A stretch of 64,000 nt of DNA from Adiantum capillus-veneris (taxonomy: Eukaryota; Streptophyta; Polypodiopsida; Polypodiales; Pteridaceae), in assembly GCA_014529385.2 (NCBI GenBank), contig CM043958.1, positions 140,206,234 through 140,270,233 on the forward strand. Direction: 5' to 3'. Positions 24,171-35,116 of this stretch are shown here, piece by piece. Position 1 is the first letter of the stretch; each line of letters starts with the position of its first letter. The position numbers and the translations under genes were made by a program. The notes beneath the pieces were generated by a model. That model worked only from the letters and a program-made list of their open reading frames with translations, was not told the DNA's origin and searched no databases.

Positions 24171-24547
24171 TTTGGAGTCAAGCTATTTTAAAAAAAGGGA
24201 GGAAATATTATTTTTGTTCATCAAATTGCAAAATTTCACGCTTTCAAGGCATAAATGCCGTAAGTCGTACTAACTCTGTGCCGAGGAATTTCAGAACTTG
24301 CATTGAAGACTCTATCTAGTATCTTTGTTCCCGCCCAAATATGACTTTGATTAGCTCTACTTCCCTCTCAAAACTTCTTCCCTTTTTCATATTTGTGCTA
24401 ACCTTGCTGTGTATTCTACTACACACCATGACTACTTCTTGAAGGCCTAGCACTACCATTGACTTTGTTAGCATTTTTAACATTTATACTACAGATGATC
24501 AAGCATGGATACCATCTCGAATAACTATCGGAAGTTGGGTTCTACTG

Positions 24548-25096
24548 CAAACTAGGAGGAGGAAGAGGAGGAAACACAATGATTTTGTGGAGGTTTTCAA
24601 GGGACAAGTTAAAGAGTTTAAAGTGTGTGCACAAAGAAGCGGGTGAAAGAGGTCCTCATACAACATGCTTTCCAGCATGCAGACTTAAGGTTGGAAACAT
24701 CTCCTGCAAGTTTTCCAAGGCATCGACCCAGCTGTAAGATATTTTGAGCATCTTGCTTAGTGCATGATTATATTCGAAGGTTAAGTGGTGGATATCATCT
24801 TTGGTATGTTTCAGATATTTATCCATCGAATAGGACAGATTGACAACCAGCTGAGAGCATAGTTGGGATTTTTGATGCTTTCCATGCATTTATTGGTGAG
24901 CAAATGTACCGAGGAAGACAACACTAGGAACTTGCAGATAATGGAATTTTCTTTTATGATATGTCATATGTGGAACCGAGAACTTCCATTGGTTGGGGTC
25001 GTGTAGCTCCTTTGTCACTTCCATCCTTTGACAACAAGGATTGGTCCTTGCTAGCTTCGCAAACTAGTGAAAGCTTTAGGAATAAGTTGTTTTAGG
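24548..25096 (+). pseudogene. Decayed plus-strand coding fragment, unknown family
   Basis: One frame from about 24680 to 25096 reads coherently across at least three stop codons: HDYIRRLSGGYHLWYVSDIY, then IVGIFDAFHAFIGEQMYRG, then DNGIFFYDMSYVEPRTSIGW, ending SESFRNKLF. The first ~150 bases (24548-24700) are an inverted repeat of about 46980-47140. I do not recognise the protein. Stops at QH-TAG-EL and TD-TGA-QP are compatible with C-to-T decay. Confidence 0.35.
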
Positions 25097-25099
25097 ATA

Positions 25100-25800
25100 T
25101 ACAAAAGTCCCTCAAGTATTCAATTTCCACAAAATAGTTCGGCTCGCACTATTTATGCCTCTTGAAGTGTTTGTAGATTTTGATGAGCAAATAAGAACTA
25201 CCACAACAATGTTCATTTGCAAGTCTGAGAGCTGTTTGGACTTTTTAGATGATAATTGGGATAGGAAACAATCACATAACAAAATCTGTATTTTGCAAAA
25301 GAAGTCCATAATTTGCAAGTTCATTATAGCTCTCAAAATTTCTTAGTGTCGTTTTACTATATTAGATATCATCTTCTTAGTGGGCAGCTTATTCCACTTG
25401 ACCAAGATACAGAGAATAGCCTCGAGAACAAACCTTTATCAATGGAGCTCTACTTTTGAGATAGCCTACTTACTATGATGGAGACAATGTCAAGCACAAC
25501 TCTTGCACAGCTCAGGGTATATCTTACATGTGAAGAACTTCCACTTTTTTTGGAATTGTATGCATTCAGTCTCAACAATAGAAAGGTGCTTACTAAATCG
25601 ATGAATTTTGATTGTCTTTAATATATTAAGACAGAATCTAACTTTTTCTTCTTTTGAGATTCCAAGACGCAAGGAGAAAACAACATTGTGCAAGGAGTCA
25701 CTAATAAATACACTTCACTTAATTGCTTCCATCGGAAGCTGGGTCACATACCTTGTGCACGCAAAGATCTTTGATGCCATGCAAACCATGATGTAATCTT
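25100..25800. other. No supported gene
   Basis: Only short ORFs on both strands without domain signatures. Confidence 0.4.
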
Positions 25801-25861
25801 CAAAATGACTAATGCAGAGACATTTTGTGGCGGTCAAACAATGTTTCAAAAATGTACATTT

Positions 25862-27111
25862 TCATTGTCTCAAAACTTTACATATTGTGTTGTTTCTATC
25901 AATATTTATAGAAGTAAATTGCTCCCTTTCCTTGCTACTGTCCTCTCCCCCCGTTTGTGCCACTCGTCCCTTGTCCTCTCCCCCTGTTGCTGCCACTCGT
26001 CCCTTGCCCTCTGCTCTGATTTCTCCCCTGCACTTTGCTCCGATTGCTGCTACTTCTGCCTTTGGGGATGCTGGTCTTGGGCATCCTTTCGCGTTGCTCG
26101 AAATCATGGGCCTCTTCCATGGCTTCCCATGCTTCTTGCACCTATGAAGCTTCCCTTTGTTCTTGCTCTTGCCGTCGACGTGTAGCCCATTCCTCTACTT
26201 CTGCGGCGTTTGCATAATATTGATTTATTGCTTCTTGCATATTTTGAACTTCTTCTTGAGTCTGATTGTGGTGTTGCGTCATTTCGTTAATGCGAGCCTC
26301 TTCGAACTCCTCAGCTCTCGCCGTTCCTCTCTTGTGTGTCTGTTTACCGAGATTATAATATGCTCGATGGCCATTACAGAAAAATTTCGCACATCGTTGG
26401 GGGTGTAGCCTTATGTAATTGAAGTTTGTGTAGAAGCGTGATACAAACATTTGTTGCTTCATACAAACGTTGCAACAAATAATGAAACAACACGATTACT
26501 TACGTTCGGTACATCCATAATTTGACTGAGGAGCAACAGGGCATTCAAACACGTTCGCCAGCCATAGCTATAGTCATCAGTTTGCGTGGGCACGGTTACC
26601 CGTTTGTGCCAGAGGGTATTTCCTAGATCATGTTCTAACAAAACATGCTCTACACAGCATATAAGTTTTTTCGTGGCACTACATACATAACCACTTGAGT
26701 CAACAACACATTACAAAGAGACACTACTTCCAAATGTACCCAAATGGGCCTCACGATTTTACACGACCGTGAAACGCCCTGTTTTGCCCGGAGTTTGCGT
26801 AGTAAACAATCTTAGCTTCCATGTCAAATAACATCAGACTCCAATGATCACTACAAAGACACCATCAAAGATGAGGAGAAAGATTCTAAATGGAACATGG
26901 TTTTTACAAGGCAAGAAAAAACTCACGATTGATTGTATGCAGTGACCAAAAAGCGCGCTAGATTAAAGTTGACTCTGCTAAACCAGTTCATCAGACTCAA
27001 AAAGGAAACTGAGTTGTTCTGCAGATAAGGCGATATCATCGGATCTATTACGTATACTTTGTCTTGAACCTCAGGGGGCAGAAGCGAGATAGTGTGGCTA
27101 ACATGAATCAA
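25862..27111 (-). pseudogene. C48/Ulp1-like cysteine peptidase relic with Arg/Gly-rich tail
   Basis: Minus-strand pieces in order: 26923-27111 (PPEVQDKVYVIDPM, which resembles the strand holding the catalytic Asp region), 26459-26641 (RVTVPTQTDDYSYGWRTCLNAL), 26142-26462 (charged, Glu/Gln-rich, probably coiled coil) and 25862-26141 (Arg/Gly/Ser-rich repeats such as GRGQGTSG). In Ulp1-type peptidases a Gln precedes the nucleophile as Q-x5-C-G; here QTDDYSYG has Tyr in the Cys position, so it would be inactive. Transposon-encoded C48 peptidases are common in plants. The assignment rests on this short motif and is tentative. Confidence 0.4.
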
Positions 27112-27162
27112 TGGCAGAGATTAGACTTGAGGTATTTCAGCGGGCTGTCACTGCCACAAACC

Positions 27163-27454
27163 CATGAGTCAATACCGAGCGAGTGGGGCAGCTATCAAAT
27201 TCCATCCGCCACTGACTCGCTTGGTATTGACCCATGTCTTAACAATAGTGAGCCATTTAATGAAACAAGCGTGACTTATAAAGAAAAACTTGATGACTGC
27301 CGTGAAGAGATGGGTCAATACCAAGCGAGTAGTACCACTATCCAACTCCATAAGCCACTGTCTCACTTGGTATTGACCCATGTCTCGGTAGAGACCCATT
27401 TAATGAACCATGGGTGACCTCATTTAAAAGTCACGTTTGGTTCATTAAATGGGT
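27163..27454. repeat. Hairpin cluster A (three inverted repeats)
   Basis: Hairpin 1: arms 27163-27184 and 27214-27235 around GTCAATACCAAGCGAGT, two mismatches. Hairpin 2: arms 27310-27330 and 27361-27381, same core. Hairpin 3: perfect 17-bp arms 27394-27410 and 27438-27454 (ACCCATTTAATGAACCA) extended by an inner GTGAC/GTCAC pair. Loops of the first two are about 29-30 bases. Confidence 0.8.
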
Positions 27455-27480
27455 TCATTAAAAGCCTGAAGCTGGAACAA

Positions 27481-27696
27481 ATGCTGATCGTCAGGCACAG
27501 AGTCTCAATCCTCAAAGACTCTCTGGAAGCAAGAAGGCCTGAAGAACTGCAGCGATTGCTCACCGAGAATGGCTCTGTAGAGGCTATCTATAATTGGCTA
27601 CAGGAGATGAAGGATGAAGTGCTTGAGCTAGCCAGTAAATATGAGGAAGCCATTAACTTTGCCAACAGTCTTCAGGAAGAGATAGTCTGGCTATGA
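27481..27696 (+). CDS. Small coiled-coil protein or exon
   Basis: A 71-codon frame starting MLIVRHRVSILKDSLEARR and rich in Glu, Leu and Lys with heptad-like spacing (LQRLLTENG, WLQEMKDEVLELASKYEEAI, ANSLQEEI). The composition differs from the flanking AT-rich DNA and is coding-like, but no family is recognised. It lies between hairpin clusters A and B and may be an exon of a larger gene or a fragment carried by an element. Confidence 0.3.
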   Translation: MLIVRHRVSILKDSLEARRPEELQRLLTENGSVEAIYNWLQEMKDEVLELASKYEEAINFANSLQEEIVWL

Positions 27697-27915
27697 AGGA
27701 AAAGGACTACATGGTTATTGAGAACCCTAAACCCCCGGAAATTAGTAGGTCACTCTTTGTAAAGTCTGAAACCTGGCCTTTGCGCCTGTCCCTAGTGTTT
27801 TCTGACTCAAAACCCCCTACATGGGTGTTAAGTTGTAATTTTGCTTCTCCCTTATAAATTCAAAATGCATATTTGATAAAAAAACCCTAAACCCACAACA
27901 AACATGATTTACCTT

Positions 27916-28143
27916 CCCCTTATTTGCTTAGTATTGACCTCTGTACTAGCAGACATCACTTATATTTTCCGAGGTCAGTACCAAGAGAACAGGGGCATCG
28001 AACAAAGTGGCCTTCCCTTATTCGCTTGGTACTGACCAAGGAAAAGTGTAAAAGAAAACATCCTATGGTAAAGATGATGGTCAGTACCAAGCGAACAGGT
28101 GCAGCAAACAGGGTTTACCTTTCCTTATTTGCTTGGTACTGAC
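27916..28143. repeat. Hairpin cluster B (alternating arms, ~100-bp period)
   Basis: Arms 27916-27941 with 27971-27995 and 28016-28038 with 28078-28099 form two hairpins around the core GGTCAGTACCAAGCGAACAG; a fifth arm at 28123-28143 is unpaired. Spacers after each right arm (GCAGCAAACAGGGTTTACC type) are also repeated, so the units are tandem with a period of about 98-107 bases. Confidence 0.8.
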
Positions 28144-28537
28144 TACACAAAATACAAGTGCACAAAAGGGTAGTAAGTAGCATACCTCTTCACCGTGTGT
28201 AGAGTTCTACTTCACTAAAGCACTGTAGAACAAGAGTAAGAGAAGGATGCGCAAGAGTAAGAGGTGATGCGCAAAACGTGTTGGGATGGTTTTCTTACCA
28301 CGTAGTGTCGATGGGGTAGAGTTAATTAAAATGATGCGCAGTAGAGGACACAAAAAGAGGCAAAATAGTTGAAATGCTTGGCGGGGGTACTACCTCTAAA
28401 CTTAGAATGCTTACCTTGACGAGGGTGACAACTTCACTTGCGCGAGATTGTGGTTGGTAAATTGTATTGCATGGGAATCTGAGACCATTTATTACTGGTT
28501 GTCCTTGTGAGCACAGCCCACGTGCCTTTTTGAGTGA
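28144..28537. other. No supported gene
   Basis: Short ORFs only. No repeat or motif recognised between hairpin cluster B and the 121-bp minisatellite. Confidence 0.4.
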
Positions 28538-28905
28538 CCGTTTAGGGTCAAACAGACGCCAATCGCCCTTGCAGTCACCATCTCCATCTCCAAGTGGAAC
28601 AAACAGATCGTCGTTGCCTTTGCCTTTTCTACGCTCTTCCCCTTGGCCAGCTCTCATGATCCTGCGTTTAGAGTCAAACGCCGATCGCCCTTGCAGTCGC
28701 CATCTCCATCTCCAAGTAGAACAAACATATCACCATTGCCTTTGCCTTTTCTGCGCTCTTCCCCTTGGCCACCTCTCGTGATCCTGCGTTGAGAGTCAGA
28801 TGCTGATCGCCCTTGTAGTTGCCATCTCCATCTCCAAGTAGAACAAACAGATCTCCGTTGCCTTTGCATTTTCTGCGCTCTTCCCCTTGGCCACCTCTCA
28901 TGATC
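28538..28905. repeat. 121-bp minisatellite, three units
   Basis: GATCCTGCGTT recurs at about 28659, 28780 and 28902. Each unit contains CGCCCTTGCAGTCGCCATC, CATCTCCAAGTAGAACAAAC and GCGCTCTTCCCCTTGGCC. As 121 is not a multiple of three, the long Arg/Gly-rich minus-strand ORFs here change frame each unit and are unlikely to be real. Confidence 0.85.
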
Positions 28906-29260
28906 CTGCGTTGACCGACCTCCACTGGGTCGAGTCTTTTGCTGTTGAGTCGCCATCGCCATCGCCACCTTCTGGTTCTTGTTGTCGGTGGCCTGCAACA
29001 TCACCATTAGCGGATATTGTAGAGACAGGTTCTTTCTCTCTCCCTCTCTCCCCTTCCAGTGTGTTGTTAACTGTGTGCACACCAAAGCCACTGCGTTAGG
29101 GTAAAACTAAAAGTCTCAAACTGCATGGTTGGAATAATTACTCCTTATGTGACCGTGCTTGAGTTTGGGCATAGTGAGTGAGTAGGCCTATATATCCATC
29201 ACTAATAACATTAAATGATCTGTTCTTATCCACCTGTTCCGAATGCTTGGGTCTTAGGAC

Positions 29261-29715
29261 AGAACCAAGTGAATAGGGCCCTTCGAAGATTCTTGGACCC
29301 CTATTCGCTTGGTTCTGACTCAAGTGACGTCACCTTTTATGACATTAGCGCACGGGACATAACCAAGCAAATAGGGCCCTTCGGAGATTCTTGGGCCCCT
29401 ATTCGCTTGGTTCTGACTCAAGTGATGTCACCTTTTATGACATTAGTGCACGGGACAGAACCAAATGAATAGGGCCCTTCAGAGATTCTTGGGGCCCTAT
29501 TCGCTTGGTTCTGACTCAAGTGACGTAACCTTTTATGACATTAGCGCACGAGACAAAACCAAGTGAATAGGGCCCTTCATAGATTCTTGGGGCCCCTACT
29601 CGCTTGGTGACTCAAGTGACGTCACCTCTTATGACATTAGCGCACGGGACAGAACTAAGCGAATAAAGACCTTGAGGGGTACTCGAGGCTTAATATTTGC
29701 TTGGTTATGACACCA
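29261..29715. repeat. Hairpin cluster C: 98-bp tandem array, five units
   Basis: Units begin at about 29261, 29359, 29457, 29555 and 29651. Each carries a left arm AGAACCAAGTGAATAGGG, a 14-18 base loop and a right arm CCCCTATTCGCTTGGTTCT that fold back on each other. A spacer TGACTCAAGTGACGTCACC then TTTTATGACATTAGCGCACG follows. The palindrome GTGACGTCAC is exact in units 1 and 4 and one base off in units 2 and 3. Unit 5 is degenerate and runs into the start of the plus-strand gene. The arm core ACCAAGCGA is shared with clusters A and B. Confidence 0.9.
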
Positions 29716-31507
29716 AATAGTTTTGGCTTGCTTTTTCTTTTAGTCATGGGGATCATAGTCTTGGAGACAGACGTGAGCGAGGATACATGTGAAGAAAAAC
29801 TATTCACGTTCTTATACAACGCCCGTGCTCATCACCGTGCACCAGAACTATCAGGAATGTTTAATGCAGAGTTTTCTATAAAGAGGATTATAGATTGCTC
29901 ATTTGAGTACCTACAAACCCATTTGCAACAGTATGAGGCAGTCACTTGTGACAATTCCATGACAGTTGATGGCATGAGATATGTGCATCCAGCCGACCTT
30001 GACCCTGACAAGAGTGCTTCAAGGAGATTGAATCGCTGTCTAGAAAAGTGTCCCTCCAATGCACTGCTTATACAAAACACGTGTATGAAGCACTTCAAAA
30101 AGTGTCACTTAGTGGAATTCTACCACGGGTTTGTCTGTTACTTATACTTGCAGACGGAGATGGTGAGTCAGAGACTTCCCAATCAACAACTTTCGGTAGA
30201 TGTCCATTGGCGCCGGAGGAAGAGGTAGAGGATGTGGAGGTGCAGTTCGACCCAGAAGAAGAGCGGGTAGAGGTACTAAAGGAAAAATTTGATGCGGGCT
30301 TAACTCTTGCTTCTCTTGCAGATGCAGCAATAGGGTGCAAGCAAGAAAGTCCAAGTAAGGAAGTGACTTTGACTCTGAATTGTGCTCCCAACTTTGCTAT
30401 GGCGGGCGACACCCACTATGTTATGCTCACAGATATCATGCATGAGCTCAATATACGGGAGGACTACTTCCTAGCTGCAATTGAAAATTTTTGTGAGGTA
30501 GACATGGGTTTGTGGATGATGATGAAGTGGACCAACATCTTATTGCTGACACAGCTGTCCACGACTCACAGTTCACTTCAGGGTGGCAACTGATCAAAGA
30601 TACATTCAATGAAGTGAAGTCCGGAGAGGCCAATTTGCCAACAGATGAGCAGTTTGAATCGACAACAAAAAAACTCGGCTTGGAAAACATGGGTAGGCCC
30701 GTGGCACCCAGAGATCAGGTAATGAATAGTCAGTCTATTCACTTGTGGGGGAGCTCAAAGCTGGAAATGGACGAGAATCAGATGGTAACTTTTGTCGTGC
30801 ATTCAGATGGTATTGGAGATGGCATAGTGATAAAATATCATGATCATTTTTTTTGTTGACAGGTGCTAGTGTATGACGATAGTTTCCTTAGAAGAGCAGG
30901 AGGCTCACGGCAAGGGCTTGTCACTGGAGTCCAAGGCAAGGATGCGGCGTTGTCTCACTACATCGGGCATTTTAACCACAAAAAGGTTTGTAGAAACAAT
31001 TCAAGTACTTGGCAATTATACTCATCTCACTTACGGCCCATAAATTCATTACAATTTTATGTAGATCATAATATACCACAAGGAATACTCCGATGACAAT
31101 GCAAAGTTCCCACTGTTTGCAATGAAAGTTATTACAAGATTGTATGGTGGGCACCCCCTCCCACTAAACGCAAAAAGACTAATTCTGATTGAGAAACAGT
31201 TTGCTCTACACGTATTTGGAATTGGGTATGGGTGCCAAGCACTCAGAGCCCCCTATTTCATGTCCTACACAGCTCAGGCTATGGCTGCAGGGGTTGAAGA
31301 CCCGGAAAGCTTAGATCCATACAACAAGCATCTATTTCTGAGGGAAAGAAGACGCCTGATTCCTGTGGGGATGCTCCATCAACAGAGGAACGAGCTCGTC
31401 TACAGAGCTTGCACATCGAAGAGGTACAAAGTGAGGAAGAAGGAGGTGCATCGAAGAGGATAAAAACAACGCGCTCAGGTCCATCTTCTTCCACTCCTGA
31501 TTCGTGA
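29707..31507 (+). CDS. Unrecognised intron-containing gene, convergent with the 31-36 kb gene
   Basis: Exon-like frames on the plus strand: 29707-30100 (contains SMTVDGMRYVHPADLDPDKS, SRRLNRCLEKCPSNALL), 30110-30505 (acidic EEEVEDVEVQFDPEEERVEV) and 30512-30718. Then come a clear GT-AG intron 30719-30862 (144 nt), exon 30863-30985 (VLVYDDSFLRRAGG, GKDAALSHYIGHFNHKK), a second phase-0 GT-AG intron 30986-31082 (97 nt) and a last exon from 31083 (HPLPLNAKRLILIEKQFALH, YMSYTAQ-like segment), ending at TGA near 31507 in a shifted frame with an acidic/Ser-rich tail. One-base shifts near 30505 and 31355 are needed. No known domain is recognised. It starts at the end of the 98-bp hairpin array and overlaps the 3' end of the opposite gene by about 30 bases. 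Exact start is uncertain. Confidence 0.5.
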
Positions 31508-33050
31508 CCATCGCCACCTCGTATGGTGCTCCGTCACATTTGAAGCTCCCCAAGCCATCTGTTTCTTCTCTTTGCGGATGTGTTGTAAAGACCGTGTAAT
31601 TTCTGAACTCTTAAGAAGTTCCTTCAGCCTTGCTCTATGAATTAGTAATCTATAAGTCCATTGGTGTAACTCTAATAGGCTATTGGCCTTATCTTTTCCT
31701 CCCCCATGTTTAGTGTTCTTAAAATAACCTGCTCTTGCCATGTAGTGGGTTTTTTCCATGCCTTGTGTGGACCATATTGATAGTGAGCCGTATGTCTTGG
31801 CAAAATATGGACCATGGTTGAACAATATGTGCTGCATTCAAATAAAACAAAATGGTTAGTAGAGTATACGTAGAATGCCAACCCACCATGTAATGTGTGA
31901 TATGTTGCCCACCCCACCCTGTAAGGTAAGCCTTTTTCCAATCCAGCAAGGCTGCTTGAAATAATGTGAGCTTACTTTGGTCCCAAGAATGCTGCTCAAC
32001 GTAGTGGAACATTTTATCTAGTGATTTTCACACGTTCGCCTTGTGATTCTGGATTGCCACACCACCAGCATTGTCTTTAACCACTTTATGCAACTGTTTC
32101 CATTTGTTGAACAGGTTTCTCCTTTCTTCTCTATCTGAATCTTTGAGGCTAAACCCAAGAAACCTTCTTGCCTTCACTCCGCCTATCGATGCTTTCCTTG
32201 GTACCTTGTACTGACTTTGAGAGATCTTAGGGTCCTCTTCAATTTTGACATTGCCTCCATGCCAACCAATGTCTGAGAGCACTCCCTCTATTTCTTTGAT
32301 CACTCTTTTTGACTCACTCTCTGACTTTAATGTCCATGCAAAACATATGCACAAATGAACCACCTTTTCAATTATTCGATAGAGTGCATGAAGTGTACAG
32401 ACGTGAACTCTACTCAGAGGAATATCAAGCACTGGTTTAAAAGTCTTATCTTGAAGATGTCTGTTGGGAGCTCTACTCCATTGCACACTCTCAAGAGATT
32501 GTGTATCAGCCATGCAATATAATCATGGATTTGCCACAGCTGCTCCATGTGCTATGTTGTATATACACTTAAGAGTCTTAAAGTCACCTGGCATGTGCCA
32601 TTCCATTGTGTAGTCACCAAATCCTTCCACTGAAATAACGGCTCCGTTTCTTTGTTCACTGATGATAGAAGGAATTTGGGTTTGACTAAAAACCCAATCG
32701 AGGATTTCAAAATTCTCCTTATCAACCTGCAGTGAAAAATGAAAATAAAAAATCAACAACCAAATAATCAATATTTTTGTTATCATAGAGTGAACGAAGT
32801 ATACCTGAAATGATCCTAGAGTTAGAATGTTGTTTTCGGATTGCACCCTTAAGTATCGTGGATCCTCTTTCGTTATTGATGGATCCAGAGCTCCATCATG
32901 AGGGTAATGGTGACTCTCTCCAACTTCTTGTTCTTCAGGACCTCGCACTCGTCGAGCTTCAAAACAAACATGAGAACCCCACCGCACTCCTCTCGACTGA
33001 TGTCAAAGAAGTGAACTGCATACCTTTGCAATGCTTCAAGATCAACGAAG
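31475..33050 (-). CDS. Unrecognised transposase-like protein, catalytic-core-like C-terminal part
   Basis: Order on the minus strand: AVHFFDISREECGG then LKLDECEVLKNKKLERVTIT (about 32880-33040); a one-base shift; LDPSITKEDPRYLRVQSENN; a canonical GT-AG intron 32727-32804 (78 nt); ENFEILDWVFSQTQIPS, GFGDYTMEWHMPGDFKTLKC (32523-32726); one stop; DIPLSRVHVCTLHALYRIIE and GWHGGNVKIEEDP (32028-32513); then GSLSIWSTQGMEKTHYMARA and KNTKHGGGKDKANSLLELHQ (31475-31837). The spaced acidic residues in LDECE, PGDFK and QGMEK resemble a DDE triad, and the Cys/His pairs suggest zinc binding; both are inference. I cannot name the family. The intron argues that this was a spliced gene rather than random sequence. 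Confidence 0.5.
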
Positions 33051-33214
33051 AGGTTGTTGTGCTCTGCCGCCCTTGCCTAAGAACGTTGCTTCAATATGGA
33101 ATGGTGACCCAAGTTTCTAAAACACCTCATCGTTTACTTGCCGACGAGCAGCCTTTACATGTGATGGCTTTGGCAGCAATGATCCTCTCTGTAGTTCATT
33201 TTGAGACTTTTTAG

Positions 33215-34192
33215 CTAATGCTTTGAAGAGTGCCTTGTATCCCAGCTGCGAGATGCCACTCTCATCAAGTATTGCTTGCACTTCAATTGGTTCCAGAGTT
33301 GATTCTCATTCATGAAGGAGGTAAGGAGCCTCCCTTTCAACTTATAATTTTTTTTCTGAGTTATTATCTCTTCAACTACTTCTTTTGGAACTAGACGGCT
33401 GTAATGCACTCCGGCATTGAAGCCTGCATCGTTCAAGTTTGGATGCAGTAAAGACCTGCCAAAAAAAGCACCATGCGTTATGATCATGTATAGGAAAGTG
33501 TATCCATTTCCTTATGAAGCACATTGAAGAAACAAACTTCAAGTTACCTTAAAGCTCGTACTCATTTTTTCAGGCTACCACTACCAACCTTCATGTTCTC
33601 AATGCTGCACAGATCTCGTCTTTTTTTTCGACTACCAAGCACGGTGTCTTTCTCTCGCAAACTTGTGATCTTCTTCTCAAGGCCTTGGATTGTCTCTCTG
33701 TTTGATGAAATCTTTTGAGAGCATGCTTCATTAAGTTTCTTCAGCTACATGTTCTCCATATCCAGGAAGTTTCTTTGCCTTTTCGCATTCAATCCTCTCA
33801 TTTCCAAATATTCGGTGTATCCCAATAGCCCATCCTTGCCATCGCCTGTGAAATGTAAGAGGTTAGTGATATTAGCAAAGGGAGGTGGCGCATTTATCGT
33901 AGGATCCTTTGGATAAATAGACCCATAGGTCCACAAATCCAAATGATGTTCCTTGTTTGTCCTTCTAAGTTCTTTCTCCCGTTGAGATAAGAAAGACTCC
34001 CTCCTACATTTTCTGCAACGGTGCGTACTCTTGCAATACATCAACATGAAGATGATGTGTGTTCTTTCTTTGGGTAAGTGTTAAAGATGAAGGGACTGAG
34101 GATTGCAAGTTCAAATTAGTGTTTTCATCAGGAAAAGAAGCGTTCTCCATTCCTAGAGTTGATAGAGAAAAAGATGAAGACTCGAAACTCAT
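33215..34192 (-). CDS. Middle part of the transposase-like gene, coiled-coil segment
   Basis: Frames 33745-34192 and 33215-33487. The first starts MSFESSSFSLSTLG and is Ser-rich, then basic (SQREKELRRTNKEHH), then DGLLGYTEYLEMRGLNAKRQ. Beyond a stop the same frame continues with a Lys/Glu-rich heptad region (ETIQGLEKKITSLREKD) to about 33560. The second reads HPNLNDAGFNAGVHYSRLVP then KEVVEEIITQKK and a Lys-rich C-terminal part. These look like consecutive exons of the gene whose catalytic-like core follows downstream. No known domain. Confidence 0.4.
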
Positions 34193-34498
34193 GAAATATC
34201 TCAGGTTTTGGGAGGGAAGGCCATATTCTCAAGTTTAGAGTTGATAGAGTTCGTGTGGCTTATGTTTCTAGAGGGAATGCTTGTAAGTTGGCATTTCAAA
34301 TCATTAGTCATACAGTTAGTTGGATTCCTGACAAGAGAACGAAGGATAAGAATGATAAAGATGGCGACTACCTACCAAAGAATGTCATTTTGGCTTTTTG
34401 TTGTGCAGAAAAGTATCACACAATTTAACATTTTCATTTTCTCTCTCTAAGCCGACGTGGCACTTCTTACAGGGCCCAAAAGTGAGTCCAGTTTTCTC

Positions 34499-34985
34499 CT
34501 AATGTTCCAAGGTACTGGGATAAAGGAATGTCGGTCGTTGTTCTCGCATTGACGGCCCCCATACATTAAACATAACAATTTCAAAGCATCCCGTAGAAAT
34601 TACTAAAGGAAGTATGTTTCTGGCCATCCATGTTTCCTTTGTCAATCTTAGGGTAAGTTCATAAGGATTTATGTACAATATCTGATTAGTGACAACAAGC
34701 TTCGTTCCTAACTTGGATTGTATCCACTCAATACTCCCAACATGCAAGAGTTTATACTTAGGTGGTCTAAACTCAGGTTTTCTTGCAGCGTAATGATACC
34801 AAGCACGGAATGTATTAGGTACAATAAAATCCGCAGACATCAACCTTTTCTTCTCTTTTCCATTATGAGTGGTAGTGACAAGCCTTGCACTTCCACTCCA
34901 GTTTGGAAATGCTCCTCCATCCTAAGGTAGGAGAGTATATCCACCCCTATTCCTTGAGGTAAGATGTCAGTCATCTACACACACA
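34499..34985 (-). CDS. Exon-like segment of the transposase-like gene
   Basis: Starts near 34970 with MTDILPQGIGVDILSYLRME, shifts frame near 34855, and continues as SADFIVPNTFRAWYHYAARK, PPKYKLLHVGSIEW and a Leu-rich end. Coding-like composition, no recognised domain. It lies between two other exon-like segments in the same orientation. Confidence 0.35.
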
Positions 34986-35116
34986 CCCCAACAATCAAGT
35001 TAGTTAGAATGATAAAATCAAGATTCAATCTCAAATATTATATCCTCAAAACAATATGTGTTACATCAAAATCAAATTTTTATAACCGCAGAAGACCAAA
35101 AAGATACAGAGCGTTC

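Noticed and set aside
27720-27895. CCCTAAACCC-like telomere repeats
   Set aside because: Only isolated single copies of CCCTAAA occur; no array, so no interstitial telomere.
28654-29091. Arg/Gly-rich minus-strand ORFs
   Set aside because: Produced by a 121-bp minisatellite whose unit is not a multiple of three; the frame changes with each unit.
27163-29715. CRISPR-like regularly spaced repeats
   Set aside because: The units are inverted repeats in a plant nuclear context, the spacers are themselves repeated, and there are no associated genes. A hairpin tandem array explains them.
32810-33214. 134-codon plus-strand ORF
   Set aside because: It is antisense to the transposase-like gene, whose minus-strand reading (LKLDECEVLKNKKLERV) has motif structure and adjoins a canonical intron.
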